A stretch of DNA of 64,000 bases from Aequorivita sinensis (GTDB taxonomy: Bacteria > Bacteroidota > Bacteroidia > Flavobacteriales > Flavobacteriaceae). The notes beneath the pieces are model-generated. The model was not told the DNA's origin. It saw nothing but the letters and a program-made list of their open reading frames with translations, and made no database searches. Shown piece by piece: positions 1-9,132 of this stretch. A program made the translations under genes and the position numbers. The stretch lies in assembly GCF_006346335.1 (NCBI RefSeq), contig NZ_VDMC01000001.1:124001-188000 (forward strand), given 5' to 3'. Positions within the stretch are counted from its first letter, which is position 1, and each line of letters opens with the position of its first letter.

Positions 1-132
1 CTTGCCAATCTTTACTCCTGTTCCTTTATTGCCACACAAGACTTAGGGAAGACTTTTCGTGACGATACCTTCGAAGTTATAGGACGTTTCGACAACAGCG
101 ATGTGCGTGGTTGTAACCTGATGGTTTTTTAA
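1..132 (+). CDS. C-terminal end of an unidentified protein (partial)
   Basis: Frame 1 is open from the window edge to a TAA stop at 130-132 and encodes 43 residues ending in GCNLMVF. It is followed by hairpins suited to a gene end (199-223 and 246-278), which supports a real reading frame. The N-terminal part lies outside the window. I do not recognise the family from this tail; it has no membrane segment and no obvious motif. Confidence 0.6.
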   Translation, partial: LANLYSCSFIATQDLGKTFRDDTFEVIGRFDNSDVRGCNLMVF

Positions 133-198
133 TTATTTTTTAACATTATTTTATTATATGCAAACGTAAGTAACTCTAAAACGTTACGACATATCCTC

Positions 199-223
199 TA
201 TGAAAAAGTGATGATTTTTCATA
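199..223. repeat. 9-bp inverted repeat, possible terminator
   Basis: TATGAAAAA at 199-207 and TTTTTCATA at 215-223 are perfect inverted copies around a 7-base spacer. The stem is AT-rich, so it is a weaker terminator candidate than the GC-cored hairpin that follows. It lies between the end of the partial gene and the end of tyrS. Confidence 0.4.
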
Positions 224-245
224 ATTTGGTTGGTTAGTTAATCTG

Positions 246-278
246 AAAATCCCCGTGCATTCAATGCAGGGGATTTTT
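246..278. terminator. Bidirectional intrinsic terminator between the partial gene and tyrS
   Basis: AAAATCCCC at 246-254 pairs with GGGGATTTT at 269-277, and TGCATT at 256-261 pairs with AATGCA at 263-268, leaving one bulged G. Runs of T follow on the plus strand and A precedes, so it can end both the rightward partial gene and the leftward tyrS. Confidence 0.8.
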
Positions 279-311
279 AATTTTGTAGAATTAACTCAAA
301 CCGCTTAGAGT

Positions 312-1610
312 TTATACCACTTTTATAATAAAGTAATTTTTCTTACCTCTTTGTAAAAGAACAAATTGATTGTTAATCAAATCGTTTTCAGTAACAGTAA
401 AGTTGTCTGAAACTTTTTCTTTGTTAACTGAAATTGAATTTTCTTTTAAAGCGCGACGAGCTTCACCATTGGATTTTAAAAACCCTGTTTTTTCAGCTAA
501 TGCGCCGATAATGTCTACTCCATTTTTAATGTCTTCCTTAGATATTTCAGCTTGAGGCACTCCGTCGAAAACATCAAGAAATGTTTGCTCATTTAATTGT
601 TTTAGATCTTCTGAAGTAGATTTACCAAACAAAATTTCTGAAGCTTTTACTGCATTTTCAAACTCTTCTTCACTGTGCACTGTAGTTGTAACTTCTTGAG
701 CCAATCTTTTCTGAAGCAAACGCATATGTGGTGCTTCTCTATGTTCAGCAATTATAGTCTCAATAGTCTCTTTATCTAAGAACGTGAAAACCTTAATGTA
801 TTTTTCAGCATCTTCATCACTAGTATTTAACCAATATTGATAAAATTTGTAAGGTGACGTTTTATTAGCGTCAAGCCAAACATTGCCGCCTTCACTTTTT
901 CCAAATTTAGTTCCATCGCTCTTTGTTATCAACGGACACGTAAGAGCGTAGCCTTTTGTACTGTCCATTCTTCTTAAAAGCTCGGTACCAGTTGTAATAT
1001 TTCCCCATTGATCGCTACCTCCCATTTGTAAGGTACAGTCTAAATTTCTGTTCAAATGAACAAAATCATATCCCTGAATCAATTGGTAAGTAAATTCTGT
1101 AAACGATAGACCATCGGCACTCTCACCGCTCAATCTAGTTTTTACAGAATCTTTAGCCATCATATAATTTACGGTGATATGCTTACCTACGTTACGAATA
1201 AAATCAAGGAAAGAAAATTCTTTTATCCAATCGTAATTGTTAACAAGCACAGCTTGATTTTCAGCTCCAGAAGTAAAATCTAGGAATTGTGATAGTTGAT
1301 TTCTAACACCTTCTTGATTCCTTTTTAAGGTTTCTTCATCTAGCAAATTTCGTTCGCTACTCTTCATTGAAGGATCCCCAATCATTCCTGTAGCCCCACC
1401 AACTAGAGCAACAGGTCTATGTCCGCAACGTTGATAAAACGACAAAAGCATAATAGGAACAAGATTCCCAATGTGTAACGAATCTGCAGTTGGGTCAAAT
1501 CCAACATACGCAGAACGCATGGTTTCCATAAGGTGCTCTTCAGTTTCTGGCATTACATCGTGTATCATGCCTCGCCATTGTAGTTCTTCAACGAAATTTT
1601 TTAGCTTCAT
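312..1610 (-). CDS. tyrS: Tyrosine--tRNA ligase
   Basis: Class I aminoacyl-tRNA synthetase that attaches tyrosine to tRNA-Tyr in the cytoplasm. The 432-residue length is normal for bacterial TyrRS. The ATP-binding signature HIGN is at residues 46-49 and the KMSKS-type loop appears as KFGKS at 235-239. The tyrosine pocket motif [10 protein letters not shown] is at 37-46, and the C-terminal 65 or so residues look like the S4-type RNA-binding domain. The gene stands alone with its own promoter at 1656-1685 and a terminator after it at 246-278. No T-box or other leader element was seen in the roughly 40-base leader. Confidence 0.97.
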   Translation of the reverse strand: MKLKNFVEELQWRGMIHDVMPETEEHLMETMRSAYVGFDPTADSLHIGNLVPIMLLSFYQRCGHRPVALVGGATGMIGDPSMKSSERNLLDEETLKRNQEGVRNQLSQFLDFTSGAENQAVLVNNYDWIKEFSFLDFIRNVGKHITVNYMMAKDSVKTRLSGESADGLSFTEFTYQLIQGYDFVHLNRNLDCTLQMGGSDQWGNITTGTELLRRMDSTKGYALTCPLITKSDGTKFGKSEGGNVWLDANKTSPYKFYQYWLNTSDEDAEKYIKVFTFLDKETIETIIAEHREAPHMRLLQKRLAQEVTTTVHSEEEFENAVKASEILFGKSTSEDLKQLNEQTFLDVFDGVPQAEISKEDIKNGVDIIGALAEKTGFLKSNGEARRALKENSISVNKEKVSDNFTVTENDLINNQFVLLQRGKKNYFIIKVV

Positions 1611-1655
1611 TTTGTATTTTTTTTGTACAGTGCTTTGTTGCGGAATTTAAGGGTG

Positions 1656-1685
1656 CAAAGATACGTTTATCGTTTAAAGATTCAA
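1656..1685 (-). promoter_or_regulatory. Promoter of tyrS, Bacteroidota type
   Basis: On the minus strand TTG (1685-1683) is followed after 19 bases by TATCTTTG (1663-1656), which fits the Bacteroidota -33/-7 consensus TTG-N17-23-TAnnTTTG. Transcription would start near 1650, giving a leader of about 40 bases before the ATG at 1610. Confidence 0.75.
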
Positions 1686-1874
1686 TGTTCAAGATTTATA
1701 ATTTGAATTAGTTATGTTATAATAAGCATGTAGAAAGCTATTCACTTCGGAAACTAACAGCAAATATTTATTACACAAGAAGCTATTTTCCTTTTAAAAA
1801 GTTGTTTCAATTGTACTATAAACATAAATGAAATTGAATTTCGAATTCGAATTCCTTTTGACTATTTTAGCTTT

Positions 1875-2885
1875 ATGATTTTAGTTACTGGTGGTACAGG
1901 TTTAGTAGGCTCACATCTTTTATATTTTCTTTTACAGGAAAATGAAAAAGTGCGAGCAATTCACAGAGCGAAAAGCGATTTAAACTCTGTAAAAAAAATC
2001 TTTTCCTTATACACATCTGAAGCTGATTCACTTTACAATAAAATTGAATGGGTAGAAGCAAGTGTAAACGATATTCCTGCACTAACAGAAGCTTTTAAAA
2101 ATATCAAACGTGTTTATCATTGTGCCGCAATAATCAGCTTCGACTCTTCAGAATACAAACTTCTCAAAAAAGTAAATATTGAAGGCACAGCCAATATTGT
2201 AAATCTTTCTCTTGCAAACGATGTAAAGAAGTTATGTTATGTGAGTTCAGTTTCTACCTTAGGTAGCAATATAATTGATAGTTTTATCTCTGAAGAAACT
2301 CCATGGAATTCTGATGAGAAAAACAGCGTTTACGCTATTACGAAATACGGTGCCGAAATGGAAGTATGGCGTGGTACTCAGGAAGGCTTGGATGCCGTAA
2401 TAGTTAATCCCGGAGTAATCCTCGGTACTTCCCCAAATAATGATGGTAGCGGAGTTATAGTAGGTTTAGGCGCAAAAGGAATTCCTTTTTACCCTAGTGG
2501 ATCGATGGGAATTGTAGACATAAAAGACGTAGTGCGCGCAATGATCTTCTTGATGAATTCTGAGGTTAAGAATGAACAGTATATTTTAGTAGGTAAAAAC
2601 ATTACCTTTAAAGAATTGTTATCTAAACTAGCTGTACTATTTGAAAAAAAACCACCAACAAAGAAACTTTCTAAAGGAATTATGTTATTTATTAGCGGAA
2701 TAGACTGGCTACTGAATAAGCTTTTTAACACCAAGAGAAAAGTTGTAAAAGCTAATGTCTTGTCTATGTTTACCAATACTACCTACAATACAGATAAACT
2801 AAGAGATCAATTCGATTTTAAGTACACACCAACCGATGAAACACTAAAAAGAATTGTAACTGAAATTAAACAAGCATCAATTTAA
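1875..2885 (+). CDS. NAD-dependent epimerase/dehydratase (extended SDR)
   Basis: Atypical or extended short-chain dehydrogenase of 336 residues. The Rossmann signature TGGTGLVG lies at residues 5-12, and the catalytic pair is Y153-x3-K157 (YAITK), with an upstream serine stretch (VSSVS) supplying the usual Ser. The fold resembles nucleotide-sugar epimerases and dihydroflavonol-reductase-like enzymes; the substrate cannot be read from sequence. It is monocistronic, convergent with the DUF4296 gene, and the two overlap by 9 bases at their 3' ends. No clear TAnnTTTG box was found; a near match TATTTTAG sits about 10 bases upstream. Confidence 0.88.
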   Translation: MILVTGGTGLVGSHLLYFLLQENEKVRAIHRAKSDLNSVKKIFSLYTSEADSLYNKIEWVEASVNDIPALTEAFKNIKRVYHCAAIISFDSSEYKLLKKVNIEGTANIVNLSLANDVKKLCYVSSVSTLGSNIIDSFISEETPWNSDEKNSVYAITKYGAEMEVWRGTQEGLDAVIVNPGVILGTSPNNDGSGVIVGLGAKGIPFYPSGSMGIVDIKDVVRAMIFLMNSEVKNEQYILVGKNITFKELLSKLAVLFEKKPPTKKLSKGIMLFISGIDWLLNKLFNTKRKVVKANVLSMFTNTTYNTDKLRDQFDFKYTPTDETLKRIVTEIKQASI

Positions 2886-3293
2886 ACTGTCGACTTTATT
2901 AGCCGAATTTAATCTTTCACTAATACTATCTCTTCTCGCCCTATCTAACTTAATAATGCTATCCATTTCTTCCCGCATAGATAATAATTCACTTTCTACT
3001 TTTTGAATCATTATCATATAACTATTTATATCGGAAGCATAATACGCATTACTTTTTGCAAACTGTAAACTATCAATTTGATACTTAGCATAAATCATAG
3101 AATCTATTTTTATACCTTTTGAAATAATCGCCTTGTTATTTACACTTCTAGCCGCATTAATTAGATAAGTTTCCTTAAGAATATCAATCATTTTATCTTT
3201 AGCAATGAGGTTTTCAGGCTTTTCAGGTATATTAACATCCTGACAGCCCAAAGCACTTATAACGACAAATATTAAAATGAGTGATTGTTTCAT
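2877..3293 (-). CDS. DUF4296 lipoprotein
   Basis: A 138-residue protein with a lipoprotein signal peptide (hydrophobic 4-16, lipobox SALGC with Cys17). The mature part starts with a DUF4296-like segment around residues 30-110, rich in helices, and ends in a charged coiled-coil-like stretch. DUF4296 proteins are small Bacteroidota lipoproteins of unknown function. The ATG overlaps the stop of the preceding dihydroorotase gene as TAATG, so translation is probably coupled. It is the last gene of a GT2-pyrC-DUF4296 operon. Confidence 0.85.
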   Translation of the reverse strand: MKQSLILIFVVISALGCQDVNIPEKPENLIAKDKMIDILKETYLINAARSVNNKAIISKGIKIDSMIYAKYQIDSLQFAKSNAYYASDINSYMIMIQKVESELLSMREEMDSIIKLDRARRDSISERLNSANKVDSLN

Positions 3294-4633
3294 TATCTAT
3301 TAAAAGTAAGTCTTTCTGGGTTGCTTTTGTTTGGAAATTTTGAGTTTTCGTAAACTACAATACCATTCACTAAGGTATGAGTAACTCGTGATTTAAAGAT
3401 TTTCCCATCAAAAGGTGACCAACCACATTTATAAAGAATATTTTCTTTTTTTACATTCCAAGGTGAATTCAAATCAACAAGAACTAAATCGGCTTTGTAA
3501 CCTTCGCGAATAAAACCACGTTCTTTTATTTGAAACAATATCGCCGGATTATGAGCTGTCTTCTCAACAATTTTCTCAAGAGATATTCTTCCTTGGTGAT
3601 ATAGCTCCAACAACGCTACTAAGGCGTGCTGCACCAAAGGTCCACCTGAAGGCGCGTTTAAATAGTTATTGTTTTTCTCTTCTAAGGTATGTGGCGCATG
3701 GTCTGTTGCGATTACATCTATGCGATCATCCAAAAGTGCTTTTAGCAATCCATCCTTATCCTTTTGAGTTTTTACAGCAGGATTCCATTTAATTTTTGTG
3801 CCTTTGCTTTTATAATCCTCATCTGTAAACCATAAGTGATGCACACAAACTTCGGCTGTAATTTTCTTTTCTGCCAATGGCTTTTTATTGCTAAAGAGAT
3901 GGGTTTCTTTTTCTGTTGAAACGTGAAATACATGAAGTCTTGCTCCAGTTTTTTGGGCGAGTTTTATTGCTCTAGACGATGAAATATAACAAGCCTCCTC
4001 ACTTCTAATTTTTGGATGCATTTCAATTGGAATATCCTCACCGTATTCGGCTTTATATTTTTCTAAATTTTGTTTGATAGTTTCTTCATCCTCACAATGT
4101 GCAGAAATTAGCAAATTGGTTTTGCTGAAAATTTCTTCTAATATTTTTGGATCGTCTACCAACATATTTCCTGTTGAAGAACCAAGAAACAGTTTTAACC
4201 CTGCAACTTTTTTAGGGTCTACTTTTAGAATTTCTTCCAAGTTATTGTTTGTTCCACCAAACATAAACGAATAGTTAGCCCAAGAAGTTTTAGAAGCTAT
4301 CTCAAACTTTTCTTCCAGCAAATCGATCGTTGTAGCTTGAGGAACTGTGTTTGGCATTTCGATAAATGAAGTAATACCTCCAGCAACTGCGGCTTTAGAC
4401 TCAGTTTCAATATTTGCTTTATGTGTTAACCCTGGTTCTCTAAAATGTACTTGGTCATCAATCATCCCTGGCAATAAATAGCTCCCGTCAGCATCAATGA
4501 TTTTAGTGTCGGCAGTTTTCATACTGATTGTTTCCGACACCTCCGTAATTCGTCCATCATTTACAAGCACATCGCCTTTAAAGATTTTCCCTTCATTTAC
4601 AATATTCGCATTCTTAATTAAAACTGCTTTCAT
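3293..4633 (-). CDS. pyrC: Dihydroorotase
   Basis: Amidohydrolase of about 446 residues that closes carbamoyl-aspartate to dihydroorotate in pyrimidine synthesis. From the chosen ATG at 4633 the metal and substrate motif reads DDQVHFREPG at 59-68. Other metal-site candidates are K147, H179, H234/H237 and D311 (IATDHAPH). The first His of the usual DxHxH motif is Gln61 here; as I recall, this is common in Bacteroidota members. An upstream in-frame start at 4657 would add eight residues and lie deeper inside the GT2 gene. The chosen start still overlaps the GT2 3' end by 20 bases. An allantoinase or hydantoinase role is less likely. Confidence 0.88.
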   Translation of the reverse strand: MKAVLIKNANIVNEGKIFKGDVLVNDGRITEVSETISMKTADTKIIDADGSYLLPGMIDDQVHFREPGLTHKANIETESKAAVAGGITSFIEMPNTVPQATTIDLLEEKFEIASKTSWANYSFMFGGTNNNLEEILKVDPKKVAGLKLFLGSSTGNMLVDDPKILEEIFSKTNLLISAHCEDEETIKQNLEKYKAEYGEDIPIEMHPKIRSEEACYISSSRAIKLAQKTGARLHVFHVSTEKETHLFSNKKPLAEKKITAEVCVHHLWFTDEDYKSKGTKIKWNPAVKTQKDKDGLLKALLDDRIDVIATDHAPHTLEEKNNNYLNAPSGGPLVQHALVALLELYHQGRISLEKIVEKTAHNPAILFQIKERGFIREGYKADLVLVDLNSPWNVKKENILYKCGWSPFDGKIFKSRVTHTLVNGIVVYENSKFPNKSNPERLTFNR

Positions 4634-5363
4634 TGAATTTTTTTCTATTAAATACACTTTTGAGTTTCATTGCAATTACACCAAAAATAGCTTCAGAAAT
4701 TATTCCTGAACTCATTTTTGATTCGCCTTTTGTTCTATCGGTAAAAATTACCGGTACTTCTGTTATTTTAAAATTACTTAGGTGGGCCTTAAACTTCATT
4801 TCAATTTGAAATGCGTATCCCACAAAACGTATGTTGTTCAGATTTATTTTTTGCAGTACTTCTCTTTTATAACAAATAAAACCAGCCGTAGTATCATAAA
4901 TATCTACTCCCATGATAAGACGTACATATTTTGAAGCTAACCAAGAAAGCAAAACTCTGCTCATTGGCCAATTTACCACGTTTACACCAGTAACATACCT
5001 CGAACCGATAGCCATATCGTTACCGTCTTTATGGCAAGCATTGTACAAGCGAATTAAATCGTTTGGATTATGCGAAAAATCGGCATCCATCTCAAAGATA
5101 TAATCGTAATTATTAGCTAATCCCCATTTAAACCCTGCAATATATGCCGAACCTAAACCTGTTTTCTTTGTACGTTTTAAAATAAAAAGTTTTTCGGGGT
5201 AAGTATCAAAATTTGCTTCTACCACCTGTGCTGTACCGTCAGGGGAGTTGTCATCCACAACCAAAACGTGAAATTCGCGCTGTAATGAAAATATAGTGCG
5301 CAAAAGTCGCTCTATATTTTCAATTTCATTGTAGGTTGGCACCACTACTAACGCCTTAGACAT
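4614..5363 (-). CDS. Polyprenol monophosphomannose synthase-like glycosyltransferase (GT2)
   Basis: A 249-residue GT-A glycosyltransferase of family 2 resembling dolichyl/polyprenyl-phosphate mannose synthase. The nucleotide-binding start VVVPTYNE is at residues 6-13, DD at 37-38 sits in the VVDDNSPDGT motif, and EMDADFSH carries the metal-binding DxD-type site. No multi-spanning C-terminal membrane domain is present, so this is the short soluble type. It probably transfers a sugar from GDP to a lipid carrier for later use in glycan or protein modification. First gene of a three-gene operon with pyrC and the DUF4296 lipoprotein. Confidence 0.88.
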   Translation of the reverse strand: MSKALVVVPTYNEIENIERLLRTIFSLQREFHVLVVDDNSPDGTAQVVEANFDTYPEKLFILKRTKKTGLGSAYIAGFKWGLANNYDYIFEMDADFSHNPNDLIRLYNACHKDGNDMAIGSRYVTGVNVVNWPMSRVLLSWLASKYVRLIMGVDIYDTTAGFICYKREVLQKINLNNIRFVGYAFQIEMKFKAHLSNFKITEVPVIFTDRTKGESKMSSGIISEAIFGVIAMKLKSVFNRKKFNESSFN

Positions 5364-5378
5364 ACTGCAATTTTAGCG

Positions 5379-5386
5379 CAAATGTA
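5379..5386 (-). promoter_or_regulatory. -7 box of the GT2-pyrC-DUF4296 operon
   Basis: The minus strand reads TACATTTG at 5386-5379, a full match to TAnnTTTG, 16 bases before the ATG at 5363. No TTG was seen at the -33 position. It is divergent from the box at 5456-5463. Confidence 0.55.
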
Positions 5387-5455
5387 CCCTTTTTTGATCA
5401 AATAATTGTGAAGATAATTCTATTTGACGCTTTAATCTGAAACTATAATTTACCG

Positions 5456-5463
5456 TACCTTTG
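5456..5463 (+). promoter_or_regulatory. -7 box of the DUF4271-hemD pair
   Basis: TACCTTTG at 5456-5463 matches TAnnTTTG exactly. Transcription would start near 5469, which places the TTG at 5461 inside the promoter and favours the GTG at 5479 as the start of the DUF4271 gene. Confidence 0.6.
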
Positions 5464-5478
5464 CTAAAAATTTATTGC

Positions 5479-6132
5479 GTGGAATTTAGCGAAAGAATAA
5501 TAATCTCTTCAGATTGGGCTACATTTTTGCTTGTTGGCTGCTTCGCTCTATTTGCCGTTGCAAAATATTTTTATCCACGAAGATTTCAAGAGTTCTCTTT
5601 ACTCCCGATTACCAATCAATATTTCTTTGTACACGGAAAAAGTGATGAGTTAAAACATCCTTTCAACATGCTGTTATTTGTAACGCAAATAATAAGTGTT
5701 TCAATTTTCGCTTACATATTGTACACCGTATTCAATCCTTCTGAGGCTCAGAACAATAAGTGGCTTTTTGTGCAAATTTGCACTGCTTATAGTTTGTTTG
5801 TTTTAATTAAATTTTCATTAGAAAAAATTATAGCGAACATCTTTTCATTAGACGTGATTATCAACAATTATTTGTATCAAAAACTTAGTTATCGCAACTA
5901 TCTGGGTATTTTATTCTTTATTGGCAATTTATTCTTCCTTTATATTTACCCACCAACAGCTACTTCAATATTCATCTTTACCTTTATTCTACTAGTGTTA
6001 AACGCTATTGTACTGTTATACAGTTATAAAAAAAATGGAGATTTAATATTAGGTAATTTCTTATATTTTATTTTGTATCTTTGCGCACTTGAAATAGCAC
6101 CATATATAATCCTTTATAAATTGTTTATTTAG
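5479..6132 (+). CDS. DUF4271 integral membrane protein
   Basis: About 217 residues with roughly five to seven membrane segments, typical of DUF4271, a Bacteroidota family of unknown function usually found directly before uroporphyrinogen-III synthase. The reading frame extends to a TTG at 5461, but a -7 box covers 5456-5463, so the GTG at 5479 is the better start and gives a short leader. The protein is rich in Phe, Ile and Tyr, with charged loops only after the first and second helices. The neighbouring hemD 36 bases downstream suggests co-transcription; a link to haem synthesis is inference from context. Confidence 0.8.
   Translation: MEFSERIIISSDWATFLLVGCFALFAVAKYFYPRRFQEFSLLPITNQYFFVHGKSDELKHPFNMLLFVTQIISVSIFAYILYTVFNPSEAQNNKWLFVQICTAYSLFVLIKFSLEKIIANIFSLDVIINNYLYQKLSYRNYLGILFFIGNLFFLYIYPPTATSIFIFTFILLVLNAIVLLYSYKKNGDLILGNFLYFILYLCALEIAPYIILYKLFI
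6076..6083 (+). promoter_or_regulatory. Possible internal -7 box before hemD
   Basis: TATCTTTG at 6076-6083 lies inside the end of the DUF4271 gene, 86 bases before the hemD start. It is a full match to TAnnTTTG but lacks a -33 TTG, so it may be a secondary promoter or chance. Confidence 0.3.
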
Positions 6133-6168
6133 ATCGGATTTTGTCTCATTAAAAAATCGTAATTCCTT

Positions 6169-6918
6169 ATGAAAGTGAAAACTATTTTGGTTTCCCAGCC
6201 TGAGCCTAAAATTGAAAACTCGCCTTATTTTGACCTTATTGAGAGGCAAAAGGTAAAGATAGATTTCGTTCCTTTCATTCACGTTGAAGGCGTTTCTAGT
6301 AAAGAAGTCCGCACTCAAAAGGTTGATCTTACAAAATACACGGCTTTAATTCTTACAAGTCGAAATTCTGTAGATCATTTTTTTCGTATTGCAGAAGAGC
6401 TTAGATTCAAAGTTCCAGATTCTATGAAATATTTTTGTCAGAGTGAGGCGGTAGCCTACTACCTACAAAAATATGTGGTTTATAGAAAGAGAAAAATATA
6501 TGTTGGTCAAAGAACTTTTCAAGAACTAGCTCCTCTTATTAAGAAGTATAAGAATGAAAAATTCTTATTACCTACATCAGACAAATTAAAACCTGAAGTG
6601 CCAGCGGTTCTAAATGAACTTAAAGTAGATTGGAAAGAAGCCACTTTTTACAAAACAGTAATTAGCGATTTATCTAATCTTCGCGATGTTTATTACGATA
6701 TCTTGGTATTCTTTAGCCCTAGCGGAATAGAATCATTATTCGAAAACTTTCCAGATTTTAAGCAAAACAACACTCGTATTGCTGTTTTCGGGAATACTAC
6801 AGTAAAAGCGGCTACTGAGTTAGGCTTACGCGTAGACATACAAGCTCCAACACCTGAAACACCATCTATGACTATGGCCTTGGAGAAATATATAAAAGAA
6901 GTTAATAATAAGAAATAA
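6169..6918 (+). CDS. hemD: Uroporphyrinogen-III synthase
   Basis: A 249-residue HemD-fold protein with two alpha/beta domains. It would close hydroxymethylbilane to uroporphyrinogen III in tetrapyrrole synthesis. Recognisable family features are the first strand VSQPEPK, the segment ALILTSRNSVDHFF, the middle LLPTSDKLKPEVPAVL and the DILVFFSPSGIESLFENFP stretch that contains the conserved S/T-P-S-G turn, followed by IAVFGNTTVKAATELG. HemD sequences are poorly conserved, so identity rests on the overall pattern and on the DUF4271 neighbour. A terminator follows at 6938-6971. Confidence 0.88.
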   Translation: MKVKTILVSQPEPKIENSPYFDLIERQKVKIDFVPFIHVEGVSSKEVRTQKVDLTKYTALILTSRNSVDHFFRIAEELRFKVPDSMKYFCQSEAVAYYLQKYVVYRKRKIYVGQRTFQELAPLIKKYKNEKFLLPTSDKLKPEVPAVLNELKVDWKEATFYKTVISDLSNLRDVYYDILVFFSPSGIESLFENFPDFKQNNTRIAVFGNTTVKAATELGLRVDIQAPTPETPSMTMALEKYIKEVNNKK

Positions 6919-6937
6919 TATTACTTCGATTAATTGC

Positions 6938-6971
6938 AAAAAAAAGGCTTACCAAATGGTAAGCCTTTTTT
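6938..6971. terminator. Bidirectional intrinsic terminator between hemD and pckA
   Basis: GGCTTACC at 6946-6953 pairs with GGTAAGCC at 6958-6965 around a 4-base loop. It is flanked by a run of A on the left and T on the right, so it can serve both convergent genes. Confidence 0.9.
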
Positions 6972-6991
6972 GTATCTGTATATTTCAATAG

Positions 6992-8593
6992 TTATTCTGA
7001 AGCTGGAGCACCTGATAAAATCTCATCATTAGCATAGGCTTCGAACTTTGAGAAGTTCTCTTTAAATGAATTTGAAAGTTCTTTAGCTTGAATATCATAA
7101 GCCTTTTTGTTCTTCCAAGTATCTTTCGGATTTAAGATTTCAGAAGGCACATTAGGGCAAGATTTAGGCATCATTAAGTTGAAGATTGGATGTTTTTCAA
7201 ACTCAACACCTTTTAATTCACCTTCTAGTGCTGCAGCAATCATTGCACGAGTGTACTTTAATTTCATTCTGTTTCCAACTCCGTAAGGACCACCAGTCCA
7301 TCCAGTGTTTATCAACCAAACATTCACACCAGAATCCTTCATCTTCTTACTTAACATTTCTGCATATTCTGTAGGGTGAAGTGGCATAAAAGGCGCACCA
7401 AAACAAGCTGAGAAGCTCGGTGTTGGCTCGTTAATCCCTTCTTCAGTACCAGCAACCTTTGCAGTGTATCCACTAATAAAGTGGTAAGCAGCTTGTCCTG
7501 GAGTTAATTTTGAAATTGGAGGTAACACACCAAAAGCATCAGCCGTTAAGAAGAAAATATTCTTCGGGTTTTCACCCATAGACGGCTTCTGAATATTATT
7601 AATATGGTAAATAGGATAACTTACACGCGTGTTTTGTGTGATAGTTGTATCGGCAAAATCTACTTCGCCTTTATCATTCATCACAACGTTTTCTAGAATA
7701 GCCCCAGGCTTAATTGCGTTGTAAATATCTGGTTCGTTTTCTTGAGAAAGGTTAATAACCTTTGCGTAACATCCACCTTCAAAGTTGAAGATCTTGTTAT
7801 CTGCTGTCCAACCGTGCTCATCATCACCAATCAATCTGCGCTCTGGATCTGCAGAAAGTGTAGTTTTTCCTGTTCCTGAAAGACCAAAGAAAATAGCTGT
7901 TTCACCATCTTCTCCTACATTGGCAGAACAGTGCATTGGCATGGTATTTTTGTAAACAGGAAGTATAAAGTTAAGAGCAGAGAAAATCCCCTTCTTAATT
8001 TCACCTGTGTACCCAGTACCACCAATAAGTGCAATCTTTTTTGTAAAGTTTAAGATAGCAAAATTGTGCTGACGTGTTCCATCAACTTCAGGGTCTGCCA
8101 TAAATCCTGGCGCATTTACAATTAACCACTCTGGATCAAAGCTTGCAAGCTCTTCATCTGTAGGACGAAGAAACATATTGTGAGCAAACATATTAGACCA
8201 TGGAGTCTCAGTAATTACACGGATGTTAAGTTTGTAATCTTCTTCTGCACAAGCATAGCTATCGCGAACATATACATCTTTACCAGAAAGGTAATCTACA
8301 ACCTTGTCGTAAAGCGCGTCAAACATACTTGGTGGAAATGGAATATTTATATTTCCCCACCATACTTTATCACGAGTTACATCGTCTTTTACAATAAACC
8401 TGTCTTTTGGAGATCTCCCTGTGAATTCCCCAGTATTAACAGCTAGGGCACCCGTGCTAGATTCCTTCCCCTGGCCCTTTTGTAAAGTTTCCTCGTGAAG
8501 TTCTTGAGATGAAAGTTGATACTTAACTTTTGCGTTTTTGATTCCATATTCATCTATGGAAATCGTTTTTTTAGTTTGGTTATTACCCACCAT
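6992..8593 (-). CDS. pckA: Phosphoenolpyruvate carboxykinase (ATP)
   Basis: Gluconeogenic enzyme converting oxaloacetate and ATP to PEP, CO2 and ADP; 533 residues, the normal size of the ATP-type enzyme. The substrate-binding segment NTGEFTGRSPKDRF is at 53-66, the P-loop GLSGTGKT at 237-244, and the kinase-2 metal motif RLIGDDEHGW at 253-262. The adenine-binding region near the C terminus (NTGWTGGPYGVGNRM) is intact. It is monocistronic, with a promoter box at 8620-8627 and a shared terminator downstream. In flavobacteria this gene supports growth on peptides and organic acids. Confidence 0.97.
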   Translation of the reverse strand: MVGNNQTKKTISIDEYGIKNAKVKYQLSSQELHEETLQKGQGKESSTGALAVNTGEFTGRSPKDRFIVKDDVTRDKVWWGNINIPFPPSMFDALYDKVVDYLSGKDVYVRDSYACAEEDYKLNIRVITETPWSNMFAHNMFLRPTDEELASFDPEWLIVNAPGFMADPEVDGTRQHNFAILNFTKKIALIGGTGYTGEIKKGIFSALNFILPVYKNTMPMHCSANVGEDGETAIFFGLSGTGKTTLSADPERRLIGDDEHGWTADNKIFNFEGGCYAKVINLSQENEPDIYNAIKPGAILENVVMNDKGEVDFADTTITQNTRVSYPIYHINNIQKPSMGENPKNIFFLTADAFGVLPPISKLTPGQAAYHFISGYTAKVAGTEEGINEPTPSFSACFGAPFMPLHPTEYAEMLSKKMKDSGVNVWLINTGWTGGPYGVGNRMKLKYTRAMIAAALEGELKGVEFEKHPIFNLMMPKSCPNVPSEILNPKDTWKNKKAYDIQAKELSNSFKENFSKFEAYANDEILSGAPASE

Positions 8594-8619
8594 AACTTGT
8601 TTTAGTTTTTTGAAGTGTA

Positions 8620-8627
8620 CAAAAATA
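8620..8627 (-). promoter_or_regulatory. -7 box of pckA
   Basis: The minus strand reads TATTTTTG at 8627-8620, a full TAnnTTTG match, about 27 bases before the ATG at 8593. No -33 TTG at the usual distance. Confidence 0.5.
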
Positions 8628-8663
8628 ACAATTCTTATACAGACTTCTGAATTTAAAATAAAT

Positions 8664-9062
8664 TTATCGCTTCTTTAACGTTAAAATTCCAAATGCTAAC
8701 AAAATCCAGCCTACCATAAACAATAAACCACCAATAGGTGTAATAAAACCTATAACCGATGTATCAAATGATAGAATTTCATTCATAGACAATAAATATA
8801 TAGACCCTGAGAAAAATATAATGCCCGTAATAAATAACCAAAATATTTTCTTTTTTAGCTGCTGCGGTATTAAAGGAACTAGTCCTAAAAATAAAATTGC
8901 AAGGCCATGATACATTTGATAACGCACTCCAACTTCAAAAGTTATGAGAGATGATGAATTTAACACTTCCTTTAAACTATGCGCTCCGAATGCTCCAATA
9001 CCAATGGTAATTGCTAAAATGATCGAGGCTGTTGCAGCTACATTTTTATCAAAAACTGTCAT
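8664..9062 (-). CDS. DUF423 membrane protein
   Basis: A 132-residue protein with four predicted membrane helices. The N-terminal motif GAFGAHSL followed by ...VRYQMYHGLAIL is characteristic of DUF423, a small widespread inner-membrane family (YwdK/YgdD type) of unknown function. It is transcribed away from the saccharopine dehydrogenase family gene and has its own promoter box at 9108-9115. It is not part of the pckA transcript, since 70 bases and the pckA promoter separate them. Confidence 0.9.
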   Translation of the reverse strand: MTVFDKNVAATASIILAITIGIGAFGAHSLKEVLNSSSLITFEVGVRYQMYHGLAILFLGLVPLIPQQLKKKIFWLFITGIIFFSGSIYLLSMNEILSFDTSVIGFITPIGGLLFMVGWILLAFGILTLKKR

Positions 9063-9107
9063 TTTTAAAATTTGGAATTAGTAATTTCGTCCTTCTTAAA
9101 TAAACTT

Positions 9108-9115
9108 CAAAGTTA
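9108..9115 (-). promoter_or_regulatory. -7 box of the DUF423 gene
   Basis: The minus strand reads TAACTTTG at 9115-9108, a full TAnnTTTG match about 46 bases before the ATG at 9062. Confidence 0.5.
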
Positions 9116-9132
9116 ACAAAAAAACTCTCCCA

